Source of the DNA: Nocardioides baculatus
GTDB taxonomy: Bacteria > Actinomycetota > Actinomycetes > Propionibacteriales > Nocardioidaceae
Length of the DNA: 64,000 bases
Direction of reading: 5' to 3'
Assembly (NCBI RefSeq): GCF_016735675.1
Contig: NZ_JAERSG010000004.1
Coordinates: forward strand, 408,870-472,869
The notes under the pieces were generated by a model. It was not told the DNA's origin. It did not search any database and worked only from the letters and a program-made list of their open reading frames with translations. The translations under genes and the position numbers were made by a program. Below are positions 1-9,124 of the stretch, in pieces (position 1 is the first letter of the stretch; each line of letters begins with the position of its first letter).

Positions 1-5
1 CGACC

Positions 6-1046
6 TCAGTCCAGCGTGCTCGCGTCGATGACGAAGCGGTAGCGCACGTCGGAGGCGAGGACGCGCTCGTAGGCCTCGTTGACCTGGTCGGCGCTGATCA
101 CCTCGACCTCCGAGGCGATGCCGTGCTCGGCACAGAAGTCGAGCATCTCCTGGGTCTCCGCGATCCCGCCGATCATCGAGCCGGAGAACGAGCGCCGGTT
201 GGACAGCAGCGCGAAGACGTTGACGTCCAGCGGCTCAGCCGGGGCGCCGACGTTGACCAGCGCGCCGTTGACGTCGAGCAGGCCGAGGTAGGCGCTCACG
301 TCGATCCGGGCGCTGACCGTGTTGATGACCAGGTCGAACGACTCGGCGAGCGCCTCGAACGTGTCGGGGTCGCTCGTCGCGAAGTAGTGGTCGGCACCGA
401 GGCGCAGGCCGTCCTCCTGCTTCTTCAGCGACTGGGAGAGCACGGTGACCTCGGCGCCCATGGCGTGCGCGATCTGGACGGCCATGTGGCCGAGACCGCC
501 GAGACCGACGACGGCCACCTTCTTGCCGGGACCGGCGTTCCAGTGCTTGAGGGGCGAGTACGTCGTGATGCCGGCGCACAGCAGCGGCGTCGCGGCCGCG
601 GCGTCCAGGCTCTCGGGGATCGACAGGACGTAGTCGGCGTCCACGACGACGTGGGTCGAGTAGCCGCCCTGGGTCGTCGTACCGTCGCGGTCGGTGGCTC
701 CGTAGGTGCCGACCATCCCCTGCACGCAGTACTGCTCGTCGCCGCTGGTGCAGCGGTCGCACTCGCCGCACGAGTTGACCATGCAGCCGACGCCGACGCG
801 GTCGCCGACCTGGTGGCGGGTGACCTCGGAGCCGACCTCGGTGACCCGGCCGACGATCTCGTGGCCCGGGACGAGCGGGAAGGGCTGCGGGCCCCAGTCG
901 CCGTTGACGGTGTGGATGTCGGAGTGGCAGATGCCGGCGTACTCGATGTCGATGAGCACGTCGCGGGCGCCGACCTCGCGGCGCTCGATGGTCGTGGGGG
1001 CCAGCGGCTGGCCGGCGGCGGGTGCTGCATAGGCGTTGACGCGCAT
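6..1046 (-). CDS. Zinc-dependent NAD(P) alcohol dehydrogenase (cinnamyl-alcohol dehydrogenase class)
   Basis: This 346-residue medium-chain dehydrogenase interconverts alcohols and aldehydes in the cytosol. The catalytic zinc ligands are visible as Cys40 (CHSD), the GHE motif at 61-62 and Cys157; the structural-zinc cysteines are at about 93, 96, 99 and 107, and the Rossmann motif GLGGLG is at 181-186. The frame is open to 1403, but the extra N-terminal residues are arginine/proline-rich nonsense. I take the ATG at 1046 because MRVNAYAA matches the family start and a GGAAGG ribosome site lies 7 nt upstream. A MerR regulator is immediately upstream on the same strand, suggesting aldehyde or thiol-stress induction. 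The exact substrate cannot be told from sequence. Confidence 0.93.
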   Translation of the reverse strand: MRVNAYAAPAAGQPLAPTTIERREVGARDVLIDIEYAGICHSDIHTVNGDWGPQPFPLVPGHEIVGRVTEVGSEVTRHQVGDRVGVGCMVNSCGECDRCTSGDEQYCVQGMVGTYGATDRDGTTTQGGYSTHVVVDADYVLSIPESLDAAAATPLLCAGITTYSPLKHWNAGPGKKVAVVGLGGLGHMAVQIAHAMGAEVTVLSQSLKKQEDGLRLGADHYFATSDPDTFEALAESFDLVINTVSARIDVSAYLGLLDVNGALVNVGAPAEPLDVNVFALLSNRRSFSGSMIGGIAETQEMLDFCAEHGIASEVEVISADQVNEAYERVLASDVRYRFVIDASTLD

Positions 1047-1095
1047 GCTGGAGCCTTCCGTTCTTCTCGGGGGGATGGACGGTCCGGGTGTCGGA

Positions 1096-1557
1096 CTAGT
1101 CGTGCGTGACGGCTCGGAGCTCATCGGCGAGCTCACGGGCCCGGCGAGCGATCTGCTCGCTCCGGGCGGCGTCGCGGTCGGCGACCGCGCGCCAGTAGTC
1201 GATCTTGAGCGCGACGTAGCGCTGGCGCAGCGCCAGTGCCTCCGCCTCGGTCGTGAGGCGCGCCTGCTGCTCCTCGAGCAGCCGACGCTGGTCCGCGGCG
1301 GCCTCCGCGCCCAGCCTGTTGTTGGCCATGTAGGCGCGCATGTCACCGATCGACATGCCGGTGGCAGCCAGGCACGACACCCACATGAGCTCGTCGAGGT
1401 CACCGTCGTCGTAGACGCGGTGACCGCTGCTCGCGCCGCGGCTCACCGGCGAGATGACGCCGATCTGCTCGTAGTAGCGCAGCGTGCTGGCCGGCAGCCC
1501 GGTGAGGGCTGCCGCCTCCTTGATGGAGTAGCTGCGGGCTACGGCGTGGGTGGTCAC
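1096..1557 (-). CDS. MerR family transcriptional regulator
   Basis: This 153-residue protein has an N-terminal MerR winged helix at about residues 9-45 ([22 protein letters not shown]), followed by a long coiled-coil dimerisation helix. It has no conserved cysteines in the C-terminal part, so it resembles the AdhR/organic-stress branch rather than metal sensors. The start is GTG at 1557; an ATG at 1562 is followed directly by a stop. It reads toward the alcohol dehydrogenase with a 49-nt gap, so they probably share a transcript. A perfect 18-bp palindrome lies in its own promoter spacer, the usual MerR operator position, implying autoregulation. Confidence 0.93.
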   Translation of the reverse strand: MTTHAVARSYSIKEAAALTGLPASTLRYYEQIGVISPVSRGASSGHRVYDDGDLDELMWVSCLAATGMSIGDMRAYMANNRLGAEAAADQRRLLEEQQARLTTEAEALALRQRYVALKIDYWRAVADRDAARSEQIARRARELADELRAVTHD

Positions 1558-1594
1558 GTCATCGACGGTAGGAACTTCGAGTACTCGAAGTCAA
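1558..1594 (-). promoter_or_regulatory. MerR-type promoter with 18-bp palindromic operator
   Basis: On the minus strand a TTGACT -35 box (1594-1589) and a TACCGT -10 box (1570-1565) are separated by 18 bp. The perfect palindrome ACTTCGAGTACTCGAAGT occupies 1574-1591 between them. MerR activators bind such dyads within over-long spacers and remodel the promoter. The -10 box ends 7 nt before the GTG start, so the transcript is probably leaderless. Confidence 0.85.
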
Positions 1595-1637
1595 AGGCCC
1601 GCCGCGTGACGTGGCTCTCGGGCGTGGAGTCCCCCGC

Positions 1638-1649
1638 TAGCCTCGGGAC
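1638..1649 (+). promoter_or_regulatory. Leaderless -10 element of the MpaB-family gene
   Basis: TAGCCT at 1638-1643 lies exactly 6 nt before the GTG start at 1650. There is no Shine-Dalgarno sequence, so transcription likely begins at the start codon. It faces away from the MerR promoter, with only about 80 bp between the two start codons. Confidence 0.65.
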
Positions 1650-2522
1650 GTGACCCTCCGCGACCGCCTCGGCACCGAGCTGTTCCGCAAGGTCGCCGGC
1701 CCCGACGGCGACAAGGCGCGCGAGCGCGTGCACGGCACCCCCGGCCCCCGCTGGTTCGCTCCCGACTCTCCCATCGCCCGTGTGCACGGCGACGCCTCGA
1801 TGTTCGTCGGCGGCATCCGGGCGATCATGCTGCAGTCGCTCCACCCCGCGGCCATGCAGGGCGTGGCCGACCACTCGGGCTACCAGGGCGACATGTGGGG
1901 CCGGCTCGCCCAAGTCTCCACCTACCTGGCGATGACGACCTTCGGCACCGAGCGCGACGCGCTCCAGATCATCCGCGCAGTGCAGCGCGCCCACGAGTCG
2001 GTCGTCGGCACGATGCCGGACGGGACGCCGTACGCCGCCAGCGACCCGCACCTGCTCGGCTGGGTGCACGTCGCCGAGATCGACAGCTTCCTCGCCGCCC
2101 ACGACCGCTACGGGGTCCGCCCCCTGGTGGGTCCCGAGCGCGACGAGTACGTCGCCCAGACCGGGGTCGCCGCGGCCCACCTCGGGGTGATCGACCCGCC
2201 GCAGTCGGAGGAGGAGCTGCAGCGGATGCTGGCGGCCTACGGTCCCGAGCTGCGCGGGACGCCCGCGGCCCACGACGCCATCCGGTTCCTGCTGCTGCAC
2301 CCCGACCTGCCCCTGGCGGCGCGTCCGGGATACCTGTCGCTCGCCACCGCGGCGATCGGCCTGCTGCCCGCTCATGCCCGCCGCGAGCTGCGGTTGCCAT
2401 GGGTGCCGCCGGTGACCAACCGGGTGCTCGGCCAGATCGGCACCCGCACCATCCGCTGGGCCATGTCGTCGGGCCACGAGCACGCCAGGTCGATCCAGCG
2501 CGAGACCGCTTCGCGGGCATGA
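1650..2522 (+). CDS. Oxygenase MpaB family protein (DUF2236)
   Basis: This 290-residue protein belongs to the DUF2236/PF09995 family, which includes the fungal MpaB oxygenase and rubber oxygenase Lcp, heme b-dependent enzymes that cleave carbon-carbon double bonds. The family hallmark LQSLHPAAMQGVADHSGY is at residues 61-78, with likely heme-environment histidines. No signal peptide is visible, so it is probably cytosolic. The start is GTG after a leaderless -10 element. Its stop codon overlaps the next gene's ATG in an ATGA, so the two are translationally coupled. The substrate is unknown. Confidence 0.85.
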   Translation: MTLRDRLGTELFRKVAGPDGDKARERVHGTPGPRWFAPDSPIARVHGDASMFVGGIRAIMLQSLHPAAMQGVADHSGYQGDMWGRLAQVSTYLAMTTFGTERDALQIIRAVQRAHESVVGTMPDGTPYAASDPHLLGWVHVAEIDSFLAAHDRYGVRPLVGPERDEYVAQTGVAAAHLGVIDPPQSEEELQRMLAAYGPELRGTPAAHDAIRFLLLHPDLPLAARPGYLSLATAAIGLLPAHARRELRLPWVPPVTNRVLGQIGTRTIRWAMSSGHEHARSIQRETASRA

Positions 2523-3100
2523 GCCTCGCCGACCGCTGGCCGCTCGAGGACCACGTCGAGCTGCGCGACGCGCTCCTGGTCGCCTGGGACCGCGACGGCT
2601 ACCACGACCTCCTCCACCTCGCCGAGGTGCTCGACCGGCTCGACGAGCTCGCCAGCGAGGATGTCGACGCCCCGACCGTCGCGCTGGCCGCGTGGTTCCA
2701 CGACGCGGTCTACGAAGGGGCGGACGACGACGAGGAGCGGTCGGCCCAGTGGGCCGAGAGCGCGCTGCCGGCGGCGTACGCCGACGAGGTAGCGCGGCTC
2801 GTGCGGATGACCGTGCACCACCGCCCGGCCGACGACGACCCAGCGGGATCGGCCCTGAGCGATGCCGACCTCGGCATCCTCGCGGCGCCCCCGGAGCGCT
2901 ACGCCGCGTATGCCGCGGGCGTGCGCGCCGACTTCGCGCACGTCAGCGACGACGACTTCCGGGCCGGCCGGGCCGCGGTCCTCTCCGACCTGGCGGCGAA
3001 CCCGTCGCTCTTCCACACACGACGCGGACGCGAGCTCTGGGAGGAGCGGGCGCGCGCCAACCTCGCGCGGGAGCTCGAGGAGCTCCGGCGCGGGGAGTGA
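2519..3100 (+). CDS. HD-domain protein (predicted metal-dependent phosphohydrolase, COG4339 type)
   Basis: This 193-residue protein carries the HD-superfamily metal site: His33 in YHDLLHL, the His61-Asp62 pair in AAWFHDAVYEG, and a distal Asp in LSDADLGIL. The family comprises metal-dependent phosphohydrolases of mostly unknown substrate. The ATG at 2519 overlaps the TGA of the MpaB gene, so both proteins come from one message. It ends 6 nt from the convergent GntR gene, with no visible terminator between them. Confidence 0.85.
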   Translation: MSLADRWPLEDHVELRDALLVAWDRDGYHDLLHLAEVLDRLDELASEDVDAPTVALAAWFHDAVYEGADDDEERSAQWAESALPAAYADEVARLVRMTVHHRPADDDPAGSALSDADLGILAAPPERYAAYAAGVRADFAHVSDDDFRAGRAAVLSDLAANPSLFHTRRGRELWEERARANLARELEELRRGE

Positions 3101-3106
3101 CAGCGA

Positions 3107-3829
3107 CTAGCGGTCCGCGAGCTGCTGGTAGACCGTGAACCGGTCGTGGCGGTAGCAGGTGCGCGAGACCTCGACGATCCGGCCCTCCGACACCGCACGG
3201 CGAGCGTGGCGCAGGACCGGGTCACCCTCGGCGATCTCGAGGACCGCTGCCTCGTCCGCGCTGGCACGGTCGGCGCTGATCGAGTCCTCGACCTCCGTCG
3301 GCCGCAGTCCGCGGGCGGCGAGGGCCTCGTAGAGGCTCGTCGGCGTGCCGTGCTGGAGGAACCCCGGCAGCAGCACCTCGTTGAGGTAGGCGTCCTCGAC
3401 GCACACGATGGCCTGGTCGGCACGGCGCAACCGGCGCCAGTGCAGCACCGGGTCACCGGGCGAGATGTCGAGCGCGCGGGCGACACCCGGGCCGGCCTGC
3501 TCGACGCGGGCCAGCAGTGTCTGGGACTCCGGCAGCATGCCCCGGCGCTTGATCTCCTCGGTGAAGGAGGTCAGGCGACCGGCGGTCTTGGGCGGCTGCG
3601 CGACGAACGTGCCACGTCCCGGAATGCGCTCCAGGAGACCCTCGGCGACGAGGGCGTCGAGCGCCTGTCGTACGGTCATCCGCGCCACTCCGAAGCGAGC
3701 GACCAGCTCGCGCTCGGACGGTGCCGCGGAGCCGGGGGGCTGGGCCTCGATGAGGCTGCGGACGTGCTCACGGACCTGGACATGCTTCAGCGCCCGCTGG
3801 CGCGGTACGACGAGGTCCACGTGATCCAT
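3107..3829 (-). CDS. GntR family transcriptional regulator (HutC/UTRA type)
   Basis: This 240-residue regulator has an N-terminal winged helix (about 14-77, with PSERELVARFGVARMTVRQAL and the wing PGRGTFVA) and a C-terminal UTRA ligand domain (about 95-235). UTRA regulators usually sense sugars, amino-sugars or histidine-pathway metabolites. I take the ATG at 3829 rather than an upstream in-frame ATG at 3877, because a TAGCCT -10 lies 7 nt before 3829. No metabolic operon adjoins it: the left neighbour is convergent and the right one is divergent alkB, so its target is not evident. Confidence 0.9.
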   Translation of the reverse strand: MDHVDLVVPRQRALKHVQVREHVRSLIEAQPPGSAAPSERELVARFGVARMTVRQALDALVAEGLLERIPGRGTFVAQPPKTAGRLTSFTEEIKRRGMLPESQTLLARVEQAGPGVARALDISPGDPVLHWRRLRRADQAIVCVEDAYLNEVLLPGFLQHGTPTSLYEALAARGLRPTEVEDSISADRASADEAAVLEIAEGDPVLRHARRAVSEGRIVEVSRTCYRHDRFTVYQQLADR

Positions 3830-3864
3830 GGTGCTCAGGCTAGGACTGGGCTGGACCGGTGTCC
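3830..3864 (-). promoter_or_regulatory. Promoter of the GntR gene with a possible operator
   Basis: TAGCCT (3842-3837, minus strand) ends 7 nt before the ATG, suggesting a leaderless mRNA. An inverted repeat GGAC-cggt-GTCC at 3853-3864 lies in the -35 region and could be an autoregulatory operator. The latter is a weak inference from symmetry only. Confidence 0.5.
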
Positions 3865-3908
3865 GGGAATTGACCAACCATGTGGTAAAACCTTCGGACT
3901 ATCTTGAC

Positions 3909-3947
3909 GATCGAACAGGCGTTCGATCCATCGGTTATGCTGGTGCC
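3909..3947 (+). promoter_or_regulatory. LexA (SOS) box and leaderless promoter of alkB
   Basis: The perfect palindrome GATCGAACAGGCGTTCGATC spans 3909-3928 and contains CGAAC-AGGC-GTTCG, which fits the actinobacterial and Bacillus LexA consensus CGAACRNRYGTTCG. It overlaps the -35 region. A TATGCT -10 at 3936-3941 is followed after 6 nt by the GTG start at 3948, so the mRNA is probably leaderless. LexA bound here would block transcription until DNA damage. Confidence 0.9.
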
Positions 3948-4559
3948 GTGGACTTCCAGTCGTCCCTCTTCGCCGACGAGGCCGCAGCCGCCCCAGCGCT
4001 CGCCCCGGAGCGACGCGTCCTGTCCCGGGGCGCCTGGGTCGACGTCCAGCGCAACTGGCTCCCCGACCCCGACGCCGCCTTCACGGCCCTGGTCGAGCGG
4101 GTGCCGTGGCGCGCGGAGCGCCGGGAGATGTACGACGCCGTGGTCGACGTGCCGCGCCTCGTCCACACCTACCTCGCCGGCGACCCGCTCCCCCATGCCG
4201 CGCTCGACCGGGCCCGTGCCGACCTGAGCGCCCACTACCTGCCCGAGCTGGGCGAGCCCTTCGTGACCGCCGGCTGCTGCTACTACCGCGACGGACGCGA
4301 CTCCGTCGCCTGGCACGGCGACACGATCGGTCGCGGTCGTGCCGAGGACACGATGGTCGCGATCGTCAGCGTCGGCGACCCCCGCCGGCTCCTGCTCCGT
4401 CCGCGTGGCGGCGGCCCGTCCATCGCGCTGACCATGGGTCACGGCGACCTGGTGGTGATGGGCGGCACGTGCCAGCGCAGCTGGGAGCACGCCGTGCCCA
4501 AGGTCGCCCACTCCGGCCCGCGGATCTCGGTGCAGTTCCGCCCCCTCAACGTCTTCTAG
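3948..4559 (+). CDS. alkB: AlkB-family alpha-ketoglutarate-dependent DNA dealkylase
   Basis: This 203-residue Fe(II)/2-oxoglutarate dioxygenase reverses N-alkyl lesions (1-methyladenine, 3-methylcytosine) by oxidative demethylation. The iron triad is visible as His123 and Asp125 (WHGDTIG) and His181 (SWEHAVPK). The 2-oxoglutarate/substrate arginines are in PRISVQFR at about 192 and 198. The GTG at 3948 (VDFQSSLF) is chosen because it lies 6 nt after a -10 box. The LexA box upstream makes this an SOS gene, unlike the Ada-controlled alkB of E. coli. Length is typical for the short actinobacterial AlkBs. Confidence 0.93.
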   Translation: MDFQSSLFADEAAAAPALAPERRVLSRGAWVDVQRNWLPDPDAAFTALVERVPWRAERREMYDAVVDVPRLVHTYLAGDPLPHAALDRARADLSAHYLPELGEPFVTAGCCYYRDGRDSVAWHGDTIGRGRAEDTMVAIVSVGDPRRLLLRPRGGGPSIALTMGHGDLVVMGGTCQRSWEHAVPKVAHSGPRISVQFRPLNVF

Positions 4560-4563
4560 CCGG

Positions 4564-5253
4564 TCAGCGCTGGAGCAGCCTCCGCAGCACGGCGAGCCCG
4601 ACGACCGCGGCCAGCGCCTGCTTCCAGTACGACTTGAGCAGCACCGGCAGCACCGCGCTGCCGAGGTCGAGCGCCTCGGTCTGCGCCGGCGGTGGCGGCG
4701 GCCGGGGTGCGGCCGGCCTCGGTGGCGGCGCATCGGCTGCGGCGGCGGCCAGTGGGTCACCGCCCGGCGCGGGGGCACCCGCGCCGGACGGTGGTTCGGG
4801 GGTGGGCTCGGGTGCCGTCAGCCGCTGCTCGAGGCAGGCGACGAACTGGCCGAGCAGCTTGTCCGAGACGTCCTGCATCACGCCGCGACCGAACTGCGCC
4901 GGCTTGCCGGTGATGGCCAGGTCCGTCTGCACGGACACGTCCGTCGAGCCGCCCGCGTCGGTCATCGTGACCACCACGTTGGCACCGGCCGTGCCGTTGC
5001 CGCGCTTGTCCTTGCCCTTGGCGTCGACGACGAAGCGGTGTGCCGCCTCGTCCTTCTCCACGAAGGTGCCGGTCCCGTTGTAGAGCAGCGCGATCGGGCC
5101 GAGCTTGACCTTCACCGACCCGGCGAACGAGTCGGCGTCGGCCTCGGTGACCTGGGCACCTGGGAAGCACTCGGCTACCGACGCGATGTCGTTGAAGTGC
5201 TCCCAGGTCTCCTCGACGCCGATGGGAACGGTGAAGCGGTGGCTCAGCTCCAC
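4564..5253 (-). CDS. coxG: CoxG-like SRPBCC protein with C-terminal membrane anchor
   Basis: This 229-residue protein begins with a CoxG/SRPBCC domain (about 1-148; SHRFTVPIGVEETWEHFNDIASVAECFPGA). A proline/alanine-rich linker (about 150-190) and a terminal hydrophobic helix (about 199-225, SAVLPVLLKSYWKQALAAVVGLAVL) follow. CoxG is needed to anchor CO dehydrogenase to the cytoplasmic membrane in Afipia carboxidovorans, so the linker-helix layout fits a membrane tether for the hydroxylase encoded upstream. The GTG start shares a base with the coxM stop (TAGTG), so the genes are coupled. It is the last gene of coxSLMG. Confidence 0.88.
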   Translation of the reverse strand: MELSHRFTVPIGVEETWEHFNDIASVAECFPGAQVTEADADSFAGSVKVKLGPIALLYNGTGTFVEKDEAAHRFVVDAKGKDKRGNGTAGANVVVTMTDAGGSTDVSVQTDLAITGKPAQFGRGVMQDVSDKLLGQFVACLEQRLTAPEPTPEPPSGAGAPAPGGDPLAAAAADAPPPRPAAPRPPPPPAQTEALDLGSAVLPVLLKSYWKQALAAVVGLAVLRRLLQR

Positions 5254-6101
5254 TACGCGGCTCCTGCGGCCTTGAGCACGGCCCGACCGGTCAGCACCCG
5301 GGCGAGGTGCTGGCGGTAGTCGGCTGCGCCGTTGAGGTCCGAGGGCGGGTTGGTGCCCTCGGCTGCCTGCTCGGCAGCAGCGCGTACGCCGTCCTCGGTC
5401 GCGCTCGCACCCGCGAGCGCCGCCTCCGTGGCACGCGCGCGCAGGGGCGTGGAGCCCATGTTGGTGAGCCCGACCCTGGCCTCGTCGATCGAGCCCTTGA
5501 CGGTGACCGCGACCGCGACGATCGGCCACTGGTGGGCGACCCGGACGAACTTCTCGTAGTGCGCGCCCCAGCCGGTGTGCTTGGGGATGCGCACCTCGGT
5601 GAGGATCTCGTCGTCGCCGATGGCCGTCTCGAAGAGGTCGACGAAGAAGTCGTCCGCCTCGACCGTACGACTGCCGCCCGGCCCCTGGACGACGAACTGC
5701 GCACCGAGCGCCAGTGCCGGAGCACCGAGGTCGCCGGCGGGGTCGGCGTGCGCGAGCGCACCGCCGAAGGTGCCGCGGTGACGGATCTGCGAGTCGGCGA
5801 CCTCGGCCGCCGCCTTCGCGAGCAGCAGTGCGTGCTCCTTCACGAGCTCGTGGTCGCGCACGTCGTGGTGCGTGGTCATCGCGCCGATCACGATCGCGTC
5901 GCCGTCGTCGCGGATCCCGCGCAGCGAGGAGATGCCGTTGAGGTCGATGACGACCTCGGGGGCGTTGAGCCGCATCCGCAGGACCGGCAGCAGGCTCTGC
6001 CCACCGGCCAGGATCTTCGCGTCGTCGCCGTGCTCTCCGAGCGCGGCCAGCGCCTCCTCCACCGACGTGGGTGCGAGGTAGTCGAACTTCACCGGGATCA
6101 T
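5253..6101 (-). CDS. coxM: FAD-binding medium subunit of CO dehydrogenase/xanthine dehydrogenase family
   Basis: This 282-residue flavoprotein passes electrons from the 2Fe-2S subunit to the final acceptor. The FAD-binding motifs are AGGQSLLP at 32-39 and TFGGALAHADPAGD at 111-124. The C-terminal CO_deh_flav_C domain follows (about 175-280). Length matches the CoxM/CutM family. Its start overlaps the coxL stop by 4 nt (ATGA) and its stop abuts coxG, so the operon is tightly coupled in the order coxS-coxL-coxM-coxG. Confidence 0.95.
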   Translation of the reverse strand: MIPVKFDYLAPTSVEEALAALGEHGDDAKILAGGQSLLPVLRMRLNAPEVVIDLNGISSLRGIRDDGDAIVIGAMTTHHDVRDHELVKEHALLLAKAAAEVADSQIRHRGTFGGALAHADPAGDLGAPALALGAQFVVQGPGGSRTVEADDFFVDLFETAIGDDEILTEVRIPKHTGWGAHYEKFVRVAHQWPIVAVAVTVKGSIDEARVGLTNMGSTPLRARATEAALAGASATEDGVRAAAEQAAEGTNPPSDLNGAADYRQHLARVLTGRAVLKAAGAA

Positions 6102-8556
6102 GCGCCCGCTCCTTCGTCCTGGTTCAACGAGCCTTCGTGGAAGTGGGGCATGGCGTCCGCCGGTGTGGCGGCGTCCCCGTCATTGGCATGGATCGCCCGC
6201 CACACCCGCTCCGGCGTGCACGGCATCTGGATGTCGTTGACCCCCAGGTGGCGTACGGCGTCGACGACCGCGTTGACCACGGCCGGGGTCGAGGCGATGG
6301 TGCCCGCCTCGCCGACGCCCTTGGTGCCGAGCGTGTTGGTCGTGCAGATGCTCGGGTCGTCGGTGTGGACGACGTCGAACGAGATCGTGTCGGCCGACGT
6401 GGGGAGCAGGTAGTCGACGAACGACCCGCTCACGAGCGTGCCGGCCTCGTCGTGCACCGCCTCCTCCCACAGCGCCTGGGCGATGCCCTGCACGAGCCCG
6501 CCGTGGACCTGCCCGGCGACGATCAGCGGGTTGATGATCGTGCCGATGTCGTCGCAGCAGGTGTACTTCCGCATCTTCACCGCGCCCGTCTCGGTGTCGA
6601 CCTCCATCGCGCAGAGGTGCGTGCCGTGCGGGTAGTTGAAGTTGACGGGGTCGTAGGTCGCGTCGGCATCGAGCGTCAGCTCCATGCCCTCGGGGTAGTC
6701 GTGCCCCGCGAAGGTCGCCGTCGCCAGCTCCTGGATCGCCTTGCCCTGGTCGGTGCCGCGGACGGTGAACTTGCCATCGGCGTAGTCCAGGTCGTCGGCG
6801 TTGGCCTCGAGCAGGTGCGCCGCGAGGACCTTGGCCTTGTCGATCACCTTGTCGACCGCCTTGACGAGCGCCTCGCCGCCCACGACCAGCGAGCGCGAGC
6901 CGTAGGTGTCGAGGCCCTTGGGCGCCACCTGGGTGTCGCCGTGCAGCACCTCGACGTCCTCGAAGGGCACCCCCAGGCGGTCGGCGACGATCTGGCTGAA
7001 CGCCGTCTCGTGGCCCTGCCCGTGGGCGCTCGCACCGGTGACGACCTCGACCTTGCCGAGCGGGGTCAGCCGCACGCTCGCGCTCTCCCAGCCGCCGGCG
7101 CCGTAGTCCAGGCTGCCGAGCACCCGGCTCGGGGCCAGGCCGCACATCTCGGTGAAGGTCGAGACGCCGATGCCGAGCTGCACCCGGTCGCCGCGCTCGC
7201 GACGCTCCGCCTGCTCGCGCCGCAGCTCGTCGTAGCCGAACGACGCCCTGGCCTTCGCGGTCGCTGCCTCGTAGTTGCCGGTGTCGTACTCCAGACCGGC
7301 GACGGTCGTGAACGGGAACTCCTCGTGGGTGATCCAGTTGCGCTCGCGGATCTCCAGCGGGTCGACGCCCACCTCCGCGGCGAGCTCGTCCATGAGCCGC
7401 TCGATGGCGTACGTCGCCTCCGGCCGGCCGGCGCCGCGGTAGGCGTCGGTGAAGGTCGTGTTGGTGAGGACGGTCTGGCACTCGAAGCGGTAGGCCGGGA
7501 ACTTGTAGATCGCGTTGAACATGAACGCGCCGAGCACCGGGACACCGCCACCGACGATGGCGACGTAGGAGCCGAGGTCGGCGTCGAGGTGCACCTTGAG
7601 CCCCGTGACCTTGCCGTCCTTGTCGGCCGCGAGGGTCAGCGTCTGCACCTGGTCGCGACCGTGGTGGGCGGCCATCAGGCTCTCGCTGCGGGTCTCGGTG
7701 TACTTCACCGGCTTCATCAGCCGGCGGGCGACGGCCCAGGCGATCCACTCCTCGGGCGTGACCTGCAGCTTGCCGCCGAAGCCACCGCCGACGTCGGGGG
7801 CGATGACCCGGATCTTGCTCTCGGGCACGCCGGTCGTCGCGGCGAGCGCGAAGCGGAGGATGTGCGGGATCTGGGTCGCCGACCACATCGTGATCTGCTC
7901 GCCGGTGGGGTCCACCACGACGCTGCGCGGCTCCATGAAGGCCGGGATGAGTCGCTGCTGGCGGTACTCCCGCTCGATCACGATCCCGTTGGCGCGGGCC
8001 TCGGTGATCGCGGCCTCGGCGTCGGTCCCGGTGCCGGCCTCGCCGGAGTCGAAGACCCACAGCGCCGACTTGTTGGTGCCGAGGTCCGGGTGGGCCAGCA
8101 CCTCGTCCTTGAGGGCGTTCTTGATGCCGACGACGGCCGGCAGCTCCTCGTACTCCACGTCGACGAGCTCGGCGGCGTCACGGGCCTCGGCGGACGTCCT
8201 GGCGACGACGACGGCGACGATCTCGCCGGCGAAGGCGACCCGGTCGGCCGGCATCGGCGAGTGGGCCGGGGTCTTCTGGTCCGGGGTGATCGGCCACGCG
8301 TTGATGCACGCGCCGAGCTCCTCGCCGAAGTCCTTGCCGCTCAGCACCGTCACGACGTTGGGGGACGACTTCGCGGCCTCCACGTCGACCGACGTGATGT
8401 TCGCGTGGGCGAAGGGGCTGCGCACCATCGCGAGGTGCAGCATCCCGGGCAGCGTGATGTTGTCGGTCCAGCGCGTACGACCGGTGATCAGGCGCTGGTC
8501 CTCCTTGCGCCGGCGGTCCTTGCCGATCTCGGCGGCCGGGCGGTCCTGCGTGGCGG

Positions 8557-8560
<4 letters not shown>
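6098..8560 (-). CDS. coxL: Molybdopterin large subunit, form II CoxL-like hydroxylase
   Basis: This 820-residue catalytic subunit holds the molybdenum cofactor of a xanthine-dehydrogenase-family hydroxylase. The Moco-contact motif GGGFGGK is at about 258-264, and the catalytic glutamate lies in KGVGEAG (about Glu751). The diagnostic active-site loop reads AYRGAGR at 373-379, the form II signature. True CO dehydrogenases (form I) carry AYxCSFR with a cysteine that binds copper, and that cysteine is absent here. CO oxidation is therefore not supported, and the substrate may be an aldehyde, purine or other small molecule. The start overlaps the coxS stop (ATGA). Confidence 0.95.
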
Positions 8561-9036
<476 letters not shown>

Positions 9037-9068
9037 CGGGCCACTCCAGTGTGAGGCGGGTCACGTCC

Positions 9069-9107
9069 TGGTCCGAACCTAGGTCGCGCTGGTTGGCCGA
9101 TGGTTGG
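9069..9107 (-). promoter_or_regulatory. Candidate coxSLMG promoter with direct repeats
   Basis: On the minus strand TAGGTT (9081-9076) is a plausible -10 box about 40 nt before the coxS ATG. Two copies of CCAACCA (plus-strand TGGTTGG at 9090-9096 and 9101-9107) lie 11 bp apart over the expected -35 region, one helical turn, on the same face of DNA. This is a reasonable activator site for the adjacent GAF-domain regulator, by inference only. Confidence 0.45.
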
Positions 9108-9124
9108 ACGTGTGGACCAGCGCG

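Noticed and set aside
1047..1403. A long N-terminal extension of the alcohol dehydrogenase frame
   Set aside because: It lies over the MerR gene, is Arg/Pro/Ser-rich without homology, and the ATG at 1046 has a good ribosome site and the family N-terminus.
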